Part shown: positions 1 through 8,999 of the stretch, piece by piece
Layout of the letters: each line of letters begins with the position of its first letter
Position numbering within the stretch: position 1 is the first letter of the stretch
DNA from: Gammaproteobacteria bacterium
GTDB taxonomy: Bacteria > Pseudomonadota > Gammaproteobacteria > Nitrosococcales > Methylophagaceae
DNA: 47,270 nucleotides
Direction of reading: 5' to 3'
NCBI GenBank assembly: GCA_029882915.1
Contig: JAOUJZ010000013.1
Span: forward strand, 1-47,270
Translations under genes and position numbers: made by a program
The notes under the pieces: model-generated
The model's input: the letters and a program-made list of their open reading frames with translations, nothing else
What the model was told of the DNA's origin: nothing
Databases searched by the model: none

Positions 1-38
1 CCATCATAAGCAATCTGCACGTCTACTATCACCGTCAT
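1..38 (-). CDS. ybeY: Endoribonuclease YbeY, N-terminal fragment at the window edge
   Basis: Reading leftward from an ATG at 38, the first 12 codons give MTVIVDVQIAYD, close to the start of E. coli YbeY as I remember it (MSQVILDLQLACED). The ATG overlaps the phoH stop codon in an ATGA arrangement, so the two genes should be translationally coupled. YbeY is a metal-dependent endoribonuclease acting in 16S rRNA maturation and ribosome quality control. The order miaB-phoH-ybeY is standard in gammaproteobacteria and supports the call. The catalytic His motif lies outside the window. Confidence 0.75.
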   Translation of the reverse strand, partial: MTVIVDVQIAYD

Positions 39-1012
39 AGAGTTGATCGCTCAGCATTTTCATATGCCAGAATCACCTTCTGCACCAGAGAGTGGCGCAC
101 TACATCTTTGGCCTGAAAGAAAGTAAACCCAATACCCTCAACATCCTTCAACACTTCTATGGCATGGCGCAAACCTGATTTCTGAGAACCCGGCAAATCA
201 ACCTGTGTAATATCACCGGTGATCACTGCCGTTGAGTTGTACCCCAGACGAGTTAAAAACATTTTCATCTGCTCTGTGGTGGTATTTTGAGCCTCATCCA
301 GAATAATGAATGATTCATTCAATGTTCGTCCACGCATATAAGCTAATGGTGCCACTTCAATCACATTTCGCTCAATCAGTTTTGCTACCCGTTCAAAACC
401 AAGCATTTCATACAATGCATCATATAAAGGACGTAAATAAGGATCGACTTTTTGAGTTAAATCCCCTGGCAAGAAACCCAGTTTTTCACCGGCCTCAACA
501 GCAGGTCGCACCAATACAATTCGACGAGCAAAATCTCGTTCCAGTGCTTCGACAGCACACGCCACAGCAAGATAGGTTTTCCCCGTTCCGGCAGGGCCAA
601 TACCAAAGTTAATATCGTGAGTCATCACTCGCTGTAAATAGGCCTGTTGATTTTCACCCCTTGCTTTTACCAATCCACGTTTAGTTTTAATGGTAATTTC
701 TTTTTGTTCGGGTGTTATAATCGCGTCTATACCGCCTACTTGTCTGATGGCTAAATGCACCTGCTCAGGCACTAAAACCGTCTGTGAAGTTTCAGCATAT
801 AACTCATGAATTACATTTTGAATATCTGCCAAAACATCTGAATTTCCAATGATCTGGAATTTACCGCCTCGATTATTAATTTCTACTCCAAAACCACGCT
901 CCATCATTCTTAAATGTTCATCGAGATGGCCGCATAGATTAGCTAAGCGAGGATTGTCTTCTGGGCTTAATTCAAAACTGATACTGTCCAATACTGGGGA
1001 AGATGTGGTCAC
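35..1012 (-). CDS. phoH: PhoH-like P-loop ATPase (PhoL type)
   Basis: 325-residue PhoH family protein, usual length for the ybeZ/phoL subfamily. An N-terminal region with a KH-like look (about residues 30-75) is followed by the ATPase core. The Walker A motif GPAGTGKT is at residues 139-146, and a Walker B-like stretch ending ILDEAQN lies near residue 240. The start is GTG, preceded by AGGAAC about 9 nt upstream. The family is linked to RNA metabolism and ribosome maturation together with YbeY, whose gene overlaps the stop codon. The gene lies 21 nt after miaB and is very probably cotranscribed with it. The exact biochemical activity of this subfamily remains uncertain; nucleotide binding is secure. 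Confidence 0.93.
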   Translation of the reverse strand: MTTSSPVLDSISFELSPEDNPRLANLCGHLDEHLRMMERGFGVEINNRGGKFQIIGNSDVLADIQNVIHELYAETSQTVLVPEQVHLAIRQVGGIDAIITPEQKEITIKTKRGLVKARGENQQAYLQRVMTHDINFGIGPAGTGKTYLAVACAVEALERDFARRIVLVRPAVEAGEKLGFLPGDLTQKVDPYLRPLYDALYEMLGFERVAKLIERNVIEVAPLAYMRGRTLNESFIILDEAQNTTTEQMKMFLTRLGYNSTAVITGDITQVDLPGSQKSGLRHAIEVLKDVEGIGFTFFQAKDVVRHSLVQKVILAYENAERSTL

Positions 1013-1033
1013 AAATAAATGTTCCTGAAATGT

Positions 1034-2374
1034 TTAGTAAATCACGCTATTGGCAACTAACTCACCGCGTAAGGAATTCGAATAAGCTTCACTAATAGTG
1101 ACGTCAACAAACTTACCAAGCAATGATTCATCGCCCGCGAAAATAACTGATCGATTATTTTCTGTTCGTCCTACCATTTCGCCATCCTGACGTTGTGCTA
1201 CTTTTTCGACTAGGATGCGTTGTGTTGATGCCAACATTTTCTGGCTATGTGCGCTTTCTAATTCAAGCAAGCGATCCTGAACCATTTTCAATCGTTGTTT
1301 TTTAACCTCATCAGGCACTGAATCTATAAATGCTGCTGCCGGAGTACCCGGACGTGCGCTGTAGATAAAACTAAATGAATGGTCAAAACCAATATCATTA
1401 ATTAATTTCATTGTAGCCTGAAAATCATCGTCACTTTCATCTGGAAAACCAATAATAAAGTCACTCGACATACTGATCTCCGGGCGCACCTCACGCAAGC
1501 GGCGAATTTTATTTTTATATTCTAAAGCTGTGTGCCCACGCTTCATCATCGCCAGAATTCGATCTGACCCTGATTGTACTGGCAAATGTAAATGATTCAC
1601 CAGCTCTGGTACTTCTGCAAAAGCCTCAATCAAACTATCTGAAAATTCAACGGGATGTGAGGTGGTAAAGCGAATACGATCTATACCATCAATGGCAGAA
1701 ACATAGTGAATCAATAGAGCCAAATCAGCGACATCATCGCCATCGAGTTCACCGCGATAGGCATTGACATTTTGTCCTAACAAATTGACTTCGCGTACGC
1801 CTTGTGCAGCAAGTCCACGGATCTCGGTCAATACTTTATCAACTGGACGACTGACTTCTTCGCCTCGGGTGTATGGCACCACACAGAACGTGCAGTATTT
1901 GCTACAGCCTTCCATGATCGACACAAAGGCTGTTGGGCCATCAGCACGTGGAGCAGGCAAATTATCGAATTTTTCTATTTCTGGGAACGAAATATCTATC
2001 CGTGGCTGATGATTTTTTTTGACGTCATCCAGCATTGCAGGCAGACGATGTAATGTCTGAGGACCAAAGATTAGATCCACATATGGAGCTCTGCGTCGAA
2101 TGGCGTCGCCTTCCTGACTGGCCACACAACCACCGACGCCGATGACTAAATTCGGCTTATCATCTTTCCAGCGCTTCCAGCGCCCCAGTTGATGAAACAC
2201 CTTCTCCTGCGCTTTTTCGCGAATCGAACAGGTGTTAAGCAATAGTACATCTGCATCCTCAGCCACATCCGTGACTTCTAACTGATGTGAGTCTGCGAGT
2301 ACTTCTGCCATTTTTGATGAATCATATTCATTCATCTGACAACCAAAGGTCTTTATATAGAGTTTACCGGCCAT
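1034..2374 (-). CDS. miaB: tRNA-2-methylthio-N6-dimethylallyladenosine synthase MiaB
   Basis: 446-residue radical-SAM methylthiotransferase that adds the 2-methylthio group to i6A37 in tRNAs reading UNN codons. The N-terminal domain has the three auxiliary cluster cysteines C12 ([12 protein letters not shown]), C49 (NTCSIREKA) and C83 (GGCVAS). The radical-SAM motif CxxxCxxC is at C157, C161 and C164 (GCSKYCTFC). A C-terminal TRAM domain of about 65 residues carries the sequence [11 protein letters not shown]. Length and motifs are all canonical. It heads the miaB-phoH-ybeY unit and is divergent from radC across about 125 bp. Confidence 0.97.
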   Translation of the reverse strand: MAGKLYIKTFGCQMNEYDSSKMAEVLADSHQLEVTDVAEDADVLLLNTCSIREKAQEKVFHQLGRWKRWKDDKPNLVIGVGGCVASQEGDAIRRRAPYVDLIFGPQTLHRLPAMLDDVKKNHQPRIDISFPEIEKFDNLPAPRADGPTAFVSIMEGCSKYCTFCVVPYTRGEEVSRPVDKVLTEIRGLAAQGVREVNLLGQNVNAYRGELDGDDVADLALLIHYVSAIDGIDRIRFTTSHPVEFSDSLIEAFAEVPELVNHLHLPVQSGSDRILAMMKRGHTALEYKNKIRRLREVRPEISMSSDFIIGFPDESDDDFQATMKLINDIGFDHSFSFIYSARPGTPAAAFIDSVPDEVKKQRLKMVQDRLLELESAHSQKMLASTQRILVEKVAQRQDGEMVGRTENNRSVIFAGDESLLGKFVDVTISEAYSNSLRGELVANSVIY

Positions 2375-2499
2375 GCAATTTAATCGTAAAAAAGGTCACA
2401 TAGAATACTATTTTTATTGTCTTAATTCAAAACAAGTTATTGTTTTTATTAAAAACGACATGTTAAATTAGCATCAACTTTATGGAAAGGAAGCGACTC
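2375..2499. promoter_or_regulatory. Divergent AT-rich promoter region between miaB and radC
   Basis: AT-rich 125-bp gap between two divergent starts, so it must hold both promoters. It contains two small perfect inverted repeats: AAAACAA-GTTA-TTGTTTT at 2429-2446 and, overlapping it, GTTTTT-ATT-AAAAAC at 2442-2456. These could be an operator or just AT-rich symmetry. I cannot place -35/-10 pairs with confidence. Confidence 0.35.
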
Positions 2500-3175
2500 A
2501 TGGCGATCAAGGACTGGCCTGCCGATAAAAGACCGCGTGAAAAACTATTGACACTGGGGGCTCAGGCACTCTCTGATGCGGAACTATTAGCCATATTTTT
2601 ACGCACCGGTGTCACTGGGCTGTCTGCTGTTGAATCAGCAAGGCAGTTGCTTGGTAACTTTGGTGGCCTGCGCGCACTACTGGAAGCAGATCAAAAATCC
2701 TTCTGCCAACAACACGGTCTAGGCACTGCCAAATATGTGCAATTAAAAGCTGTATTGGAAATGAGTCGTCGCCATCTTGAATCTACCTTATCGCGAGGCA
2801 ATGCACTCACTGATGCCGCCACAACCAAACATTATCTACAACAGCGTTTACGCGCTTATCCCTATGAAGTGTTTGCCTGTTTATTTCTAGACAACAAACA
2901 TCGAATGATTGCCTTTGAAGAATTGTTCCGTGGCACTATCGATGGCGCCAGTGTTCTATCCTCGTGAAGTGGTGAAACAGGCTCTGACCCATAATGCAGC
3001 GGCCGTGATCTTTGCTCACAATCATCCTTCAGGCATTGCCGAACTCAGTCAGGCTGATCACAACATCACGCAACGACTCAAATCTGCCCTTGAGTTAGTC
3101 GATATTCGCGTGCTGGATCACATTGTAGTAGGTGATGGTGAAACGGTTTCCTTTGCTGAAACTGGACGCTTGTAA
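2500..3175 (+). pseudogene. radC: RadC / JAB-domain DNA repair family protein, interrupted by a single-base frameshift
   Basis: The reading frame opens at ATG 2500, with AGGAAG at 2488-2493 as ribosome binding site; an upstream in-frame ATG at 2482 contains that site and is less likely. The first part encodes the helix-hairpin-helix region and the start of the JAB domain up to [10 protein letters not shown], then meets a stop at 2965-2967. The continuation [10 protein letters not shown]...[15 protein letters not shown]...[11 protein letters not shown] is in another frame. Removing one base near 2956 restores a protein of 224 residues, matching the 222 of E. coli RadC as I recall it. The zinc-binding HNHPSG and following Asp fall after the break. 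The downstream half is fully conserved, so this is either a recent mutation or a sequencing error. The cellular role of RadC proteins is unsettled. Confidence 0.85.
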
Positions 3176-3182
3176 TAAAAAC

Positions 3183-3923
3183 CTAGTCTGTATCAACCGG
3201 TTTTTCAGCAAACATCTTGTTACCGGTAAACATGGCTGATACCAGACTATTACGTTCGCGCAGCTCAGTCACAATCACACCCAGTAAGTGCAACAACACG
3301 ACGGCTAACAGAATATAGAAAGTGTAATAATGCGCCGTGATAAATGGTTTTCTGAAATCACGCATTTCCTTGTAAGCAACTTCATCAACGCCCTCTTTCG
3401 AATAAGGCTGGATAGTTGTTATCGTTGATGGATCTGCTGCCACCCATTGCTTTATCGTATTGCCAAAAGGCGGCATATACACATCCGTACCTGCCAGCAC
3501 CAGACCGGTTACCGCCTGAAGACTAAGCAATAGGAACAGTAAAGAAATCATCAGTCGTGCAATCGGGTTATGCCCCAAAAATCCAACTTGTTGACCTGCT
3601 TTCGCACCAGCAATCATAGTTGATAATTGGGATTTATAGTCCGCGCCGAAGGGAAGTATTGAGGACCATCGCGCATAACGACTGCCAATAAAGCCCCACA
3701 CAATTCGCCAGAGCAGATTTATCGCAAAGAGATATCCAATATAGACATGAACAGTTTTTAATAAAATTTTTCCGTCAGTAGTGACGCCTAACACTTTACT
3801 GTTCAGGATCACCGTGCCAACAGCAATCAAGCCTAATACACATAACACATTAACCCAATGAAAAATTCGTACCGCTTTATCCCAAACTGGATAAGCTGTT
3901 AATTTCTGTTCTTGTTGTTTCAT
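3183..3923 (-). CDS. Cytochrome b561-type di-haem membrane protein
   Basis: Integral membrane cytochrome b of the cytochrome b561 / hydrogenase-type b subunit superfamily (CybB/COG3658-like). Four hydrophobic segments carry candidate haem-ligating histidines at H23 (RIFHW), H60 (KTVHVYIG), H199 (ITAHYY) and H213 (LLHLLG), numbered from the upstream Met at 3926. This is the usual two-pair arrangement. Two adjacent ATGs exist; the second (3923) has AGGAG at a better 7-nt spacing. Such proteins pass electrons between quinone and a partner such as a periplasmic cytochrome c, but no partner gene is adjacent, so substrate and partner are unknown. It follows thyA on the same strand and converges on radC with a 7-bp gap. 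Confidence 0.8.
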   Translation of the reverse strand: MKQQEQKLTAYPVWDKAVRIFHWVNVLCVLGLIAVGTVILNSKVLGVTTDGKILLKTVHVYIGYLFAINLLWRIVWGFIGSRYARWSSILPFGADYKSQLSTMIAGAKAGQQVGFLGHNPIARLMISLLFLLLSLQAVTGLVLAGTDVYMPPFGNTIKQWVAADPSTITTIQPYSKEGVDEVAYKEMRDFRKPFITAHYYTFYILLAVVLLHLLGVIVTELRERNSLVSAMFTGNKMFAEKPVDTD

Positions 3924-3995
3924 CATAGTACTCCTAATTAAGTTCGCTTTCGACTCTATTGCCCGATATGAAACTCCTTTTAACTTAACAAAAAA

Positions 3996-4820
3996 TTAAA
4001 CAGCAACAGGGGCCTTAATTGGAGGATGGGGGTCATAGCCCACTAACTCAAAATCTTCCAGCCGGTAATCATAAATGGAGGCAGGCTTACGATTGAGTTT
4101 AAGTTGCGGCAATGTTCTTGGCTCTCGAGATAACTGAGTTTGAACTTGTTCAATATGATTGTTATAGATATGTGCATCGCCTATTGATATAACCAAATCG
4201 CCCAACTCCAATCCGGTTTGCTGGCATAACATATGTACCCAAAGTGCTGCCTGAGCCGTATTAAACGGATTACCAAGAAAGAGATCATTCGATCGAATGG
4301 TACACATCAGACTGAGCTTGTTATCAATCACGTTGAACTGGTACAAAAGGTGACAGGGAGGCAAGGCCATTTTGCCATTTTGGGCATTTTCTTCCGGGCT
4401 TAATTTTTCATCTGGCAGGTATTCACAATTCCAGCCATGAAATAAAATGCGTCTTGAAGTTGGATTGTTTTTAAGTAAATCAACCACATAATCTATCTGA
4501 TTAATACTGCCACCGTCTTTTGTCGGCCAGGCAGTCCACTGACGACCATATACTGGTCCTAAATCACCTGTTTCAGTCGCCCATTCATCCCATATGGTTG
4601 CATCAAGATCATGAATATTTGTACTACCAGATAAAAACCACAGTAACTCATTCACTATCGATTTAAAATGCACCTTTTTGGTGGTTAAAAGAGGGAAACC
4701 CTGAGATAGATCATGTCTAAATTGACGGCCAAATACAGAACGTGTCCCCGTGCCTGTACGATCATCCTTGCTGACACCATTGTCCATTACATCCTGTAGT
4801 AATGCTAAATATTGTTTCAT
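3996..4820 (-). CDS. thyA: Thymidylate synthase ThyA
   Basis: 274-residue thymidylate synthase that converts dUMP to dTMP with methylenetetrahydrofolate, leaving dihydrofolate. The N-terminal [11 protein letters not shown] phosphate-binding region (residues 21-31) and the catalytic cysteine C156 in [10 protein letters not shown] are present, as is the C-terminal [13 protein letters not shown]. It is about ten residues longer than the E. coli enzyme. The extra residues lie just before the catalytic cysteine (about 132-150), a known variable insertion site. No dihydrofolate reductase gene is visible nearby. Confidence 0.97.
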   Translation of the reverse strand: MKQYLALLQDVMDNGVSKDDRTGTGTRSVFGRQFRHDLSQGFPLLTTKKVHFKSIVNELLWFLSGSTNIHDLDATIWDEWATETGDLGPVYGRQWTAWPTKDGGSINQIDYVVDLLKNNPTSRRILFHGWNCEYLPDEKLSPEENAQNGKMALPPCHLLYQFNVIDNKLSLMCTIRSNDLFLGNPFNTAQAALWVHMLCQQTGLELGDLVISIGDAHIYNNHIEQVQTQLSREPRTLPQLKLNRKPASIYDYRLEDFELVGYDPHPPIKAPVAV

Positions 4821-4881
4821 GTAAACCCTTGTTAGAAGCGAAACCCTACAAGCGCTACTTTAAGTCACAATGAGATATAAG

Positions 4882-5820
4882 TTAAGGTTCTAGAGAATAT
4901 TTCTGCATCCTGTAAAGCAGGGTATCTCGACTAATGCCCAACAGTCGAGCCGCACGTGAACGATTCCCGGCTGCCATTTCCAAAGCTTGCTCAATTAAAT
5001 CCAGCTCGACTTGCGCTAATTTGATACCCGTAGGAGGCAAGGTAAATACATGTTCACTGGCAGCCGCCTCTGGCAACATTTCTGGAGGTAAATCTTCCAG
5101 ATGCAACGCCTTGCCAGGATAAAGCAGGGCCATACGCTGACAAAAATTGAGTACCTCACGCACATTACCTGGCCATGCATACGTTTGCAGGCAATGTTCA
5201 GTCACTTTAGGGTAACGCACAACAGCATTATTACCTGCAAACTCGTTCCCAAAATGACGTAATAACAGACTAATATCTTCTCTGCGTTCTCTTAATGGCG
5301 GCATCGTTATTGGCACCACTTGCAACCGGTAAAACAAGTCCGCTCTAAATTTGCCTTCTGTCACTGCTGTCTGCAAATTAATGCTGCTTGCAGCTAGTAT
5401 CCTTACATCTGCCAGATGCAGTTTGTGACTTCCTTGCAACTGACATTCACCCGCCTCTAAAAATCGCAGCACCTTTGCTTGTACAGATAAAGGCAGTGAA
5501 TCCACTTCATCAAGAAAGACTGTGCCACTGTCAGCCGCCAACAGACGACCGCGATATTCAATATTGCCTTCAGAATCGCAACGTCCGAACAAATCTGCTT
5601 CGACACCTTCCGATGTCAGGGCAGCACAATTTATCGTCACCAAAGGCTTATCATGCCGGCGGCTTTCTGCATGCAGTGCGTGAGCCAGCAATTCTTTACC
5701 CGTTCCGGTTTCGCCATAAATCAACACACTGGCATCACTGGCCGCGATCATAGGAATGGTTCGAAGTATGTGAGTAATCTGGGGAGATTGTCCTAATATC
5801 TGTTTCATATCACCATCCAT
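4882..5820 (-). CDS. Sigma54-type AAA+ regulator lacking GAFTGA and lacking a sensory domain
   Basis: 312-residue protein that is only an AAA+ domain plus a Fis-type helix-turn-helix. Walker A is GETGTGK (36-42), Walker B is VFLDEVD (101-107), and the arginine-finger region reads FRADLFYRL. The C-terminal helix-turn-helix reads AAGNRSRAARLLGISRDTLL. Where enhancer-binding proteins have the sigma54-contacting GAFTGA loop, it reads FGRCDSEGNIEYRGRL, so that motif is gone. There is no receiver, GAF or PAS domain in front. In the family, loss of GAFTGA (as in TyrR) means control of sigma70 promoters or repression instead. The start is 2 nt after the stop of the TauE/SafE-like gene; a second ATG at 5808 is possible. 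A role in regulating its neighbour or the divergent receptor is an inference. Confidence 0.85.
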   Translation of the reverse strand: MDGDMKQILGQSPQITHILRTIPMIAASDASVLIYGETGTGKELLAHALHAESRRHDKPLVTINCAALTSEGVEADLFGRCDSEGNIEYRGRLLAADSGTVFLDEVDSLPLSVQAKVLRFLEAGECQLQGSHKLHLADVRILAASSINLQTAVTEGKFRADLFYRLQVVPITMPPLRERREDISLLLRHFGNEFAGNNAVVRYPKVTEHCLQTYAWPGNVREVLNFCQRMALLYPGKALHLEDLPPEMLPEAAASEHVFTLPPTGIKLAQVELDLIEQALEMAAGNRSRAARLLGISRDTLLYRMQKYSLEP

Positions 5821-5822
5821 CC

Positions 5823-6554
5823 CTACATTGTGTGATGCGCGCGTGGACTATGTTGTTCATGACCACCTTGCTCGCCACCATGATTCATCGGCCAAAGTAA
5901 GGTCGCTAATGCCATGGCAATAATCAACACTCCCGCAATTTGTCGCAGGTGTTTTGCTCTCGCCATTGAGGCTAACAACCCTGTAAACATACCTGCCCCC
6001 ATGACAGCCGGTAAGGTACCAGCACCAAATGCCAACATCACCATTGACGCTTTTACCGGTTCTCCTACCGTCGCAGCGACAGCCAATGCAGCATAGACTA
6101 AACCGCAAGGTAACCATCCCCATACCATGCCCAGAAAAAAGGCCTGTGAAAATTTACGTACTGGTAATAATTTCTGACCTATGGGTTGTAGCCATCGCCA
6201 TATCGGAGCGCCCATACGTTCCATATGAGCAAACTTTGGGAACCAACCGGCCAGATAAAGTCCCATCGAAATCATCACAATGACGGATAAATAGCGCAAC
6301 ACCAAGTGGCCATTTAAGGCGGTCAATGGCGAACTTAAGAATCCGACGATTGCACCCGCTATGGCATAACTTAACAATCGCCCTAAATTATAATTAAAAA
6401 TGTAGGGCAACATTTTACGCTGATTTTCACGCACTTCAGAAGGCAAGCTGAGTGTTAAGGCGCCAATCACTGAACCACACATGGCAATGCAATGTATGGT
6501 ACTAAAAAGCCCTAATAAAAAAGCAGTAATATATGAACTGGTAATGGCTTCCAT
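5823..6554 (-). CDS. TauE/SafE-like (COG2836) membrane protein with His-rich tail
   Basis: 243-residue polytopic membrane protein, about six hydrophobic segments, of the family annotated as sulfite exporter TauE/SafE or UreH-like. The first helix contains the family motif HCIAMCG (H21, C22, C26) and a later helix has GWLPCGLVY (C149). The C-terminus is histidine-rich (NHGGEQGGHEQHSPRAHH, from about residue 224), suggesting metal binding. Relatives often sit beside cbb3 oxidase assembly genes and are suspected in copper delivery; sulfite export is not established for this branch. The gene is divergent from the OprC-like receptor and coupled to the downstream AAA+ regulator. Metal handling is inference from motifs and context. 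Confidence 0.78.
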   Translation of the reverse strand: MEAITSSYITAFLLGLFSTIHCIAMCGSVIGALTLSLPSEVRENQRKMLPYIFNYNLGRLLSYAIAGAIVGFLSSPLTALNGHLVLRYLSVIVMISMGLYLAGWFPKFAHMERMGAPIWRWLQPIGQKLLPVRKFSQAFFLGMVWGWLPCGLVYAALAVAATVGEPVKASMVMLAFGAGTLPAVMGAGMFTGLLASMARAKHLRQIAGVLIIAMALATLLWPMNHGGEQGGHEQHSPRAHHTM

Positions 6555-6728
6555 TATCTAAAACCTAGACTGACACTTCAAAATATCGACACCTTAACAT
6601 GCCATAAAAAATGAAAATTGGGTTATTTCACACACTTATTCTGCATAAAACACACTTATTACAATTGTTATGTCATTAAAATAGCTCGGTTTTATTATTT
6701 CAGAACTCACAAATTGGAACTAAACTCG
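6555..6728. promoter_or_regulatory. Divergent control region with an 11-bp direct repeat (6630-6640, 6650-6660)
   Basis: The 174-bp gap between the TauE/SafE-like gene and the TonB receptor carries ACACACTTATT twice, exactly 20 bp apart from start to start. That is about two helical turns, so both copies face the same side of the DNA. Just downstream is a small palindrome ACAATTGT. I see no cobalamin riboswitch elements. The arrangement looks like an operator serving one or both divergent genes. Confidence 0.45.
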
Positions 6729-8957
6729 ATGCCTAGAATTAAATCTCTTGCTCTCTTCCTCATCATCGTTAGTGGCTTACCTGCTTACTCTTATGCTGAG
6801 CATAGCCATGACAGTGTAGCGTTAGCAAAAGTAACCATCTCAGGTCAAACGTTAGATGCATTGCTAAACCAAACCGGACTGCTTAATCAAGACGAAATTG
6901 ATGCCCTTCAATCCTCCGTGACGGATACTGCTCAATTACTCGATGGCTTACCTGGCGTTTCACTATATGGTGCGGGCGGTGTTTCGAGCTTACCTGCTCT
7001 CCATGGTCTAGCTGATGATCGCCTCAGAATAAAAGTCGATGGTATGGACTTGGTTTCGGCATGTGCCAATCACATGAATCCACCGTTGTCATACATTAAT
7101 CCAGCAAACGTCGATAACATTCAGTTATATGCAGGCTTATCTCCCGTCAGCATGGGGGGCGATAGTATTGGCGGCACAATTCTCGTTGAATCTACCCCAC
7201 CAGCGTTTGCTCAATCGCCAGATGAAGTGCTCACCAAAGGTGAATTAGGTGCTTATTATCGTTCTAATGGCGATGTTAGAGGTGGCAATATTTCAACATC
7301 ATTAGCGACCGATCATCTCAGCATCAACTACAATGGATCTACAGCAAAAGCCAACAACTATTCTGCTGGTGATGATTTTAAGCCAGCTGGATCAGCCGCA
7401 AGCGATCGTGGCTATCTAGATGGTGATGAAGTCGGCTCATCGAGTTATGAGTCAAACAATCATTCCATAGGCGTTGCATTACATCAAGATAATCACTTAC
7501 TTCAACTAAAGCTGGGTTATCAAAATATCCCTTATCAAGGCTGGCCAAACCAGCGCATGGATATGGTTGAGAATAAAAGTAATCAAGTCAACCTTATGTA
7601 TAAAGTTACATTTGATTGGGGCTTACTCGAAACAGCTCTTTACAGTGAAAAAACACATCATAAGATGCAGTTTGGCGAAGACAAACAATATCTGTATGGC
7701 ACAGCATCAGGCATGCCAATGGAAACCGAAGGCGACAATGTCGGTTTTTCTCTAAAGACAGAAATCACACTGTCAGAGCATGACTTAGTTCGCTTAGGCA
7801 CAGACATTCAACAATATAAGCTTGATGATTATTGGGAAGCCTCTGGTACTGGCAGTATGTCTCCCAATACTTTCTGGAATATCAATAATGGCGAACGCGA
7901 TCGATATGGTTTGTTTGCTGAATGGGAATCGGCATGGACTACCAAATTATCTACTTTAGCCGGTATTCGTTATGAAACCGTGAAAATGGATGCTGGAGAC
8001 GTTCAGGGATACAGCTCTATGTTCAGTATGGCTGACAGAGTGGCTTTCAATAATTCAGGCCATGAAAAAACCGATGATAATTTTGATATCACGTTACTCA
8101 GCAATTATCGACCATCGGCATCACAAACCTACGAAATAGGGTATGCCCAGAAAACTCGTTCACCAAACTTATATGAAAGATATTCATGGGCGACACATAG
8201 TATGGCAATGCGTATGGTTAATCTTGCAGGAGATGGTAACGGCTATGTCGGTAATATCAATCTGGAACCCGAAATAGCACATACAATCAGTGCTACAGCA
8301 AACTGGCATGATGCAGCGCAACAAAACTGGAATGTCACATTAACCCCATACTTGAGCTATGTTAATGACTACATTGATACCTCTCGCTGTAAAGTGAATG
8401 GGGTCATGATGGGTGGATGTAGTGCTGGTAATCAAACTCTGACTGATGGCTTTGTTTATTTGAGATATCAAAATCAGTCTGCTCGCCTCTATGGAATAGA
8501 CGCATCAGCTTATAAGACCTTTATTGATTCTACTGACATCGGCACGCTCATAACTAAAGCTAATGTGAATTATGTGCGAGGCAAAAACCGTGATACTGGT
8601 GACAACCTGTATAACATCATGCCACTTAACGCTAAATTTTCAATTGAGCACAACCTTAATCGTTGGAAAAACACTGTCGAATGGGAAGTGGTTTCTGCTA
8701 AAGATGATGTCAATGCTGAACGAAATGAAGTAGGTACATCAGGTTATGGACTGCTTCATCTACGTACCAGTTATGAATGGAAACAAGCGCGATTTGATTT
8801 AGGCATAGAGAATGTATTTGATCGATTCTACTCAGCACCACTTGCTGGCGCATATTTAGGCCAAGGCATGACAATGTCCGGTACTGGTGTCGAATGGGGA
8901 ACAACCGTTCCTGGCGTAGGTCGTTCAATTTATGCGGGTACTACTTTCAAGTTTTAA
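6729..8957 (+). CDS. TonB-dependent outer-membrane receptor, OprC/NosA-like, probably for copper
   Basis: The proposed start at 6729 gives a clean signal peptide (MPRIKSLALFLIIVSGLPAY, cleaved near SYA-EH) and a 742-residue precursor. An in-frame ATG at 6618 would add 37 residues ahead of the signal and is rejected. A plug domain (about residues 35-155) is followed by a 22-strand-type barrel ending in aromatic TFKF. The plug contains SACANHMNPPLSYI, with C112 and M116 in a CxxxM pattern. The barrel has KTHHKMQF, with H311 and M313 in an HxM pattern. These match the CxxxM-HxM copper site known in Pseudomonas aeruginosa OprC. No TonB/ExbB/ExbD genes are nearby. Receptor identity is firm, copper as substrate is likely but unproven. 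Confidence 0.9.
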   Translation: MPRIKSLALFLIIVSGLPAYSYAEHSHDSVALAKVTISGQTLDALLNQTGLLNQDEIDALQSSVTDTAQLLDGLPGVSLYGAGGVSSLPALHGLADDRLRIKVDGMDLVSACANHMNPPLSYINPANVDNIQLYAGLSPVSMGGDSIGGTILVESTPPAFAQSPDEVLTKGELGAYYRSNGDVRGGNISTSLATDHLSINYNGSTAKANNYSAGDDFKPAGSAASDRGYLDGDEVGSSSYESNNHSIGVALHQDNHLLQLKLGYQNIPYQGWPNQRMDMVENKSNQVNLMYKVTFDWGLLETALYSEKTHHKMQFGEDKQYLYGTASGMPMETEGDNVGFSLKTEITLSEHDLVRLGTDIQQYKLDDYWEASGTGSMSPNTFWNINNGERDRYGLFAEWESAWTTKLSTLAGIRYETVKMDAGDVQGYSSMFSMADRVAFNNSGHEKTDDNFDITLLSNYRPSASQTYEIGYAQKTRSPNLYERYSWATHSMAMRMVNLAGDGNGYVGNINLEPEIAHTISATANWHDAAQQNWNVTLTPYLSYVNDYIDTSRCKVNGVMMGGCSAGNQTLTDGFVYLRYQNQSARLYGIDASAYKTFIDSTDIGTLITKANVNYVRGKNRDTGDNLYNIMPLNAKFSIEHNLNRWKNTVEWEVVSAKDDVNAERNEVGTSGYGLLHLRTSYEWKQARFDLGIENVFDRFYSAPLAGAYLGQGMTMSGTGVEWGTTVPGVGRSIYAGTTFKF

Positions 8958-8965
8958 TCAGTTGT

Positions 8966-8999
8966 CCTCCCTCAATGATAAAAGCTTCATCGAGGGGGG
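8966..8999. terminator. Imperfect hairpin between converging genes
   Basis: CCTCCCTCAATGA near 8967 pairs with TCATCGAGGGGGG ending near 8999, with 11 of 13 positions matching and a loop of about eight bases. It lies after the receptor gene and overlaps the last codons of the convergent secreted-protein gene. No good T-tract follows on either strand, so it is only a weak terminator candidate. Confidence 0.3.

Noticed and set aside
6555-6728. Cobalamin riboswitch upstream of the TonB receptor
   Set aside because: The gap is short and AT-rich and lacks the conserved B12-box-like sequence and multi-stem GC-rich core. The receptor residues also point to copper rather than B12.
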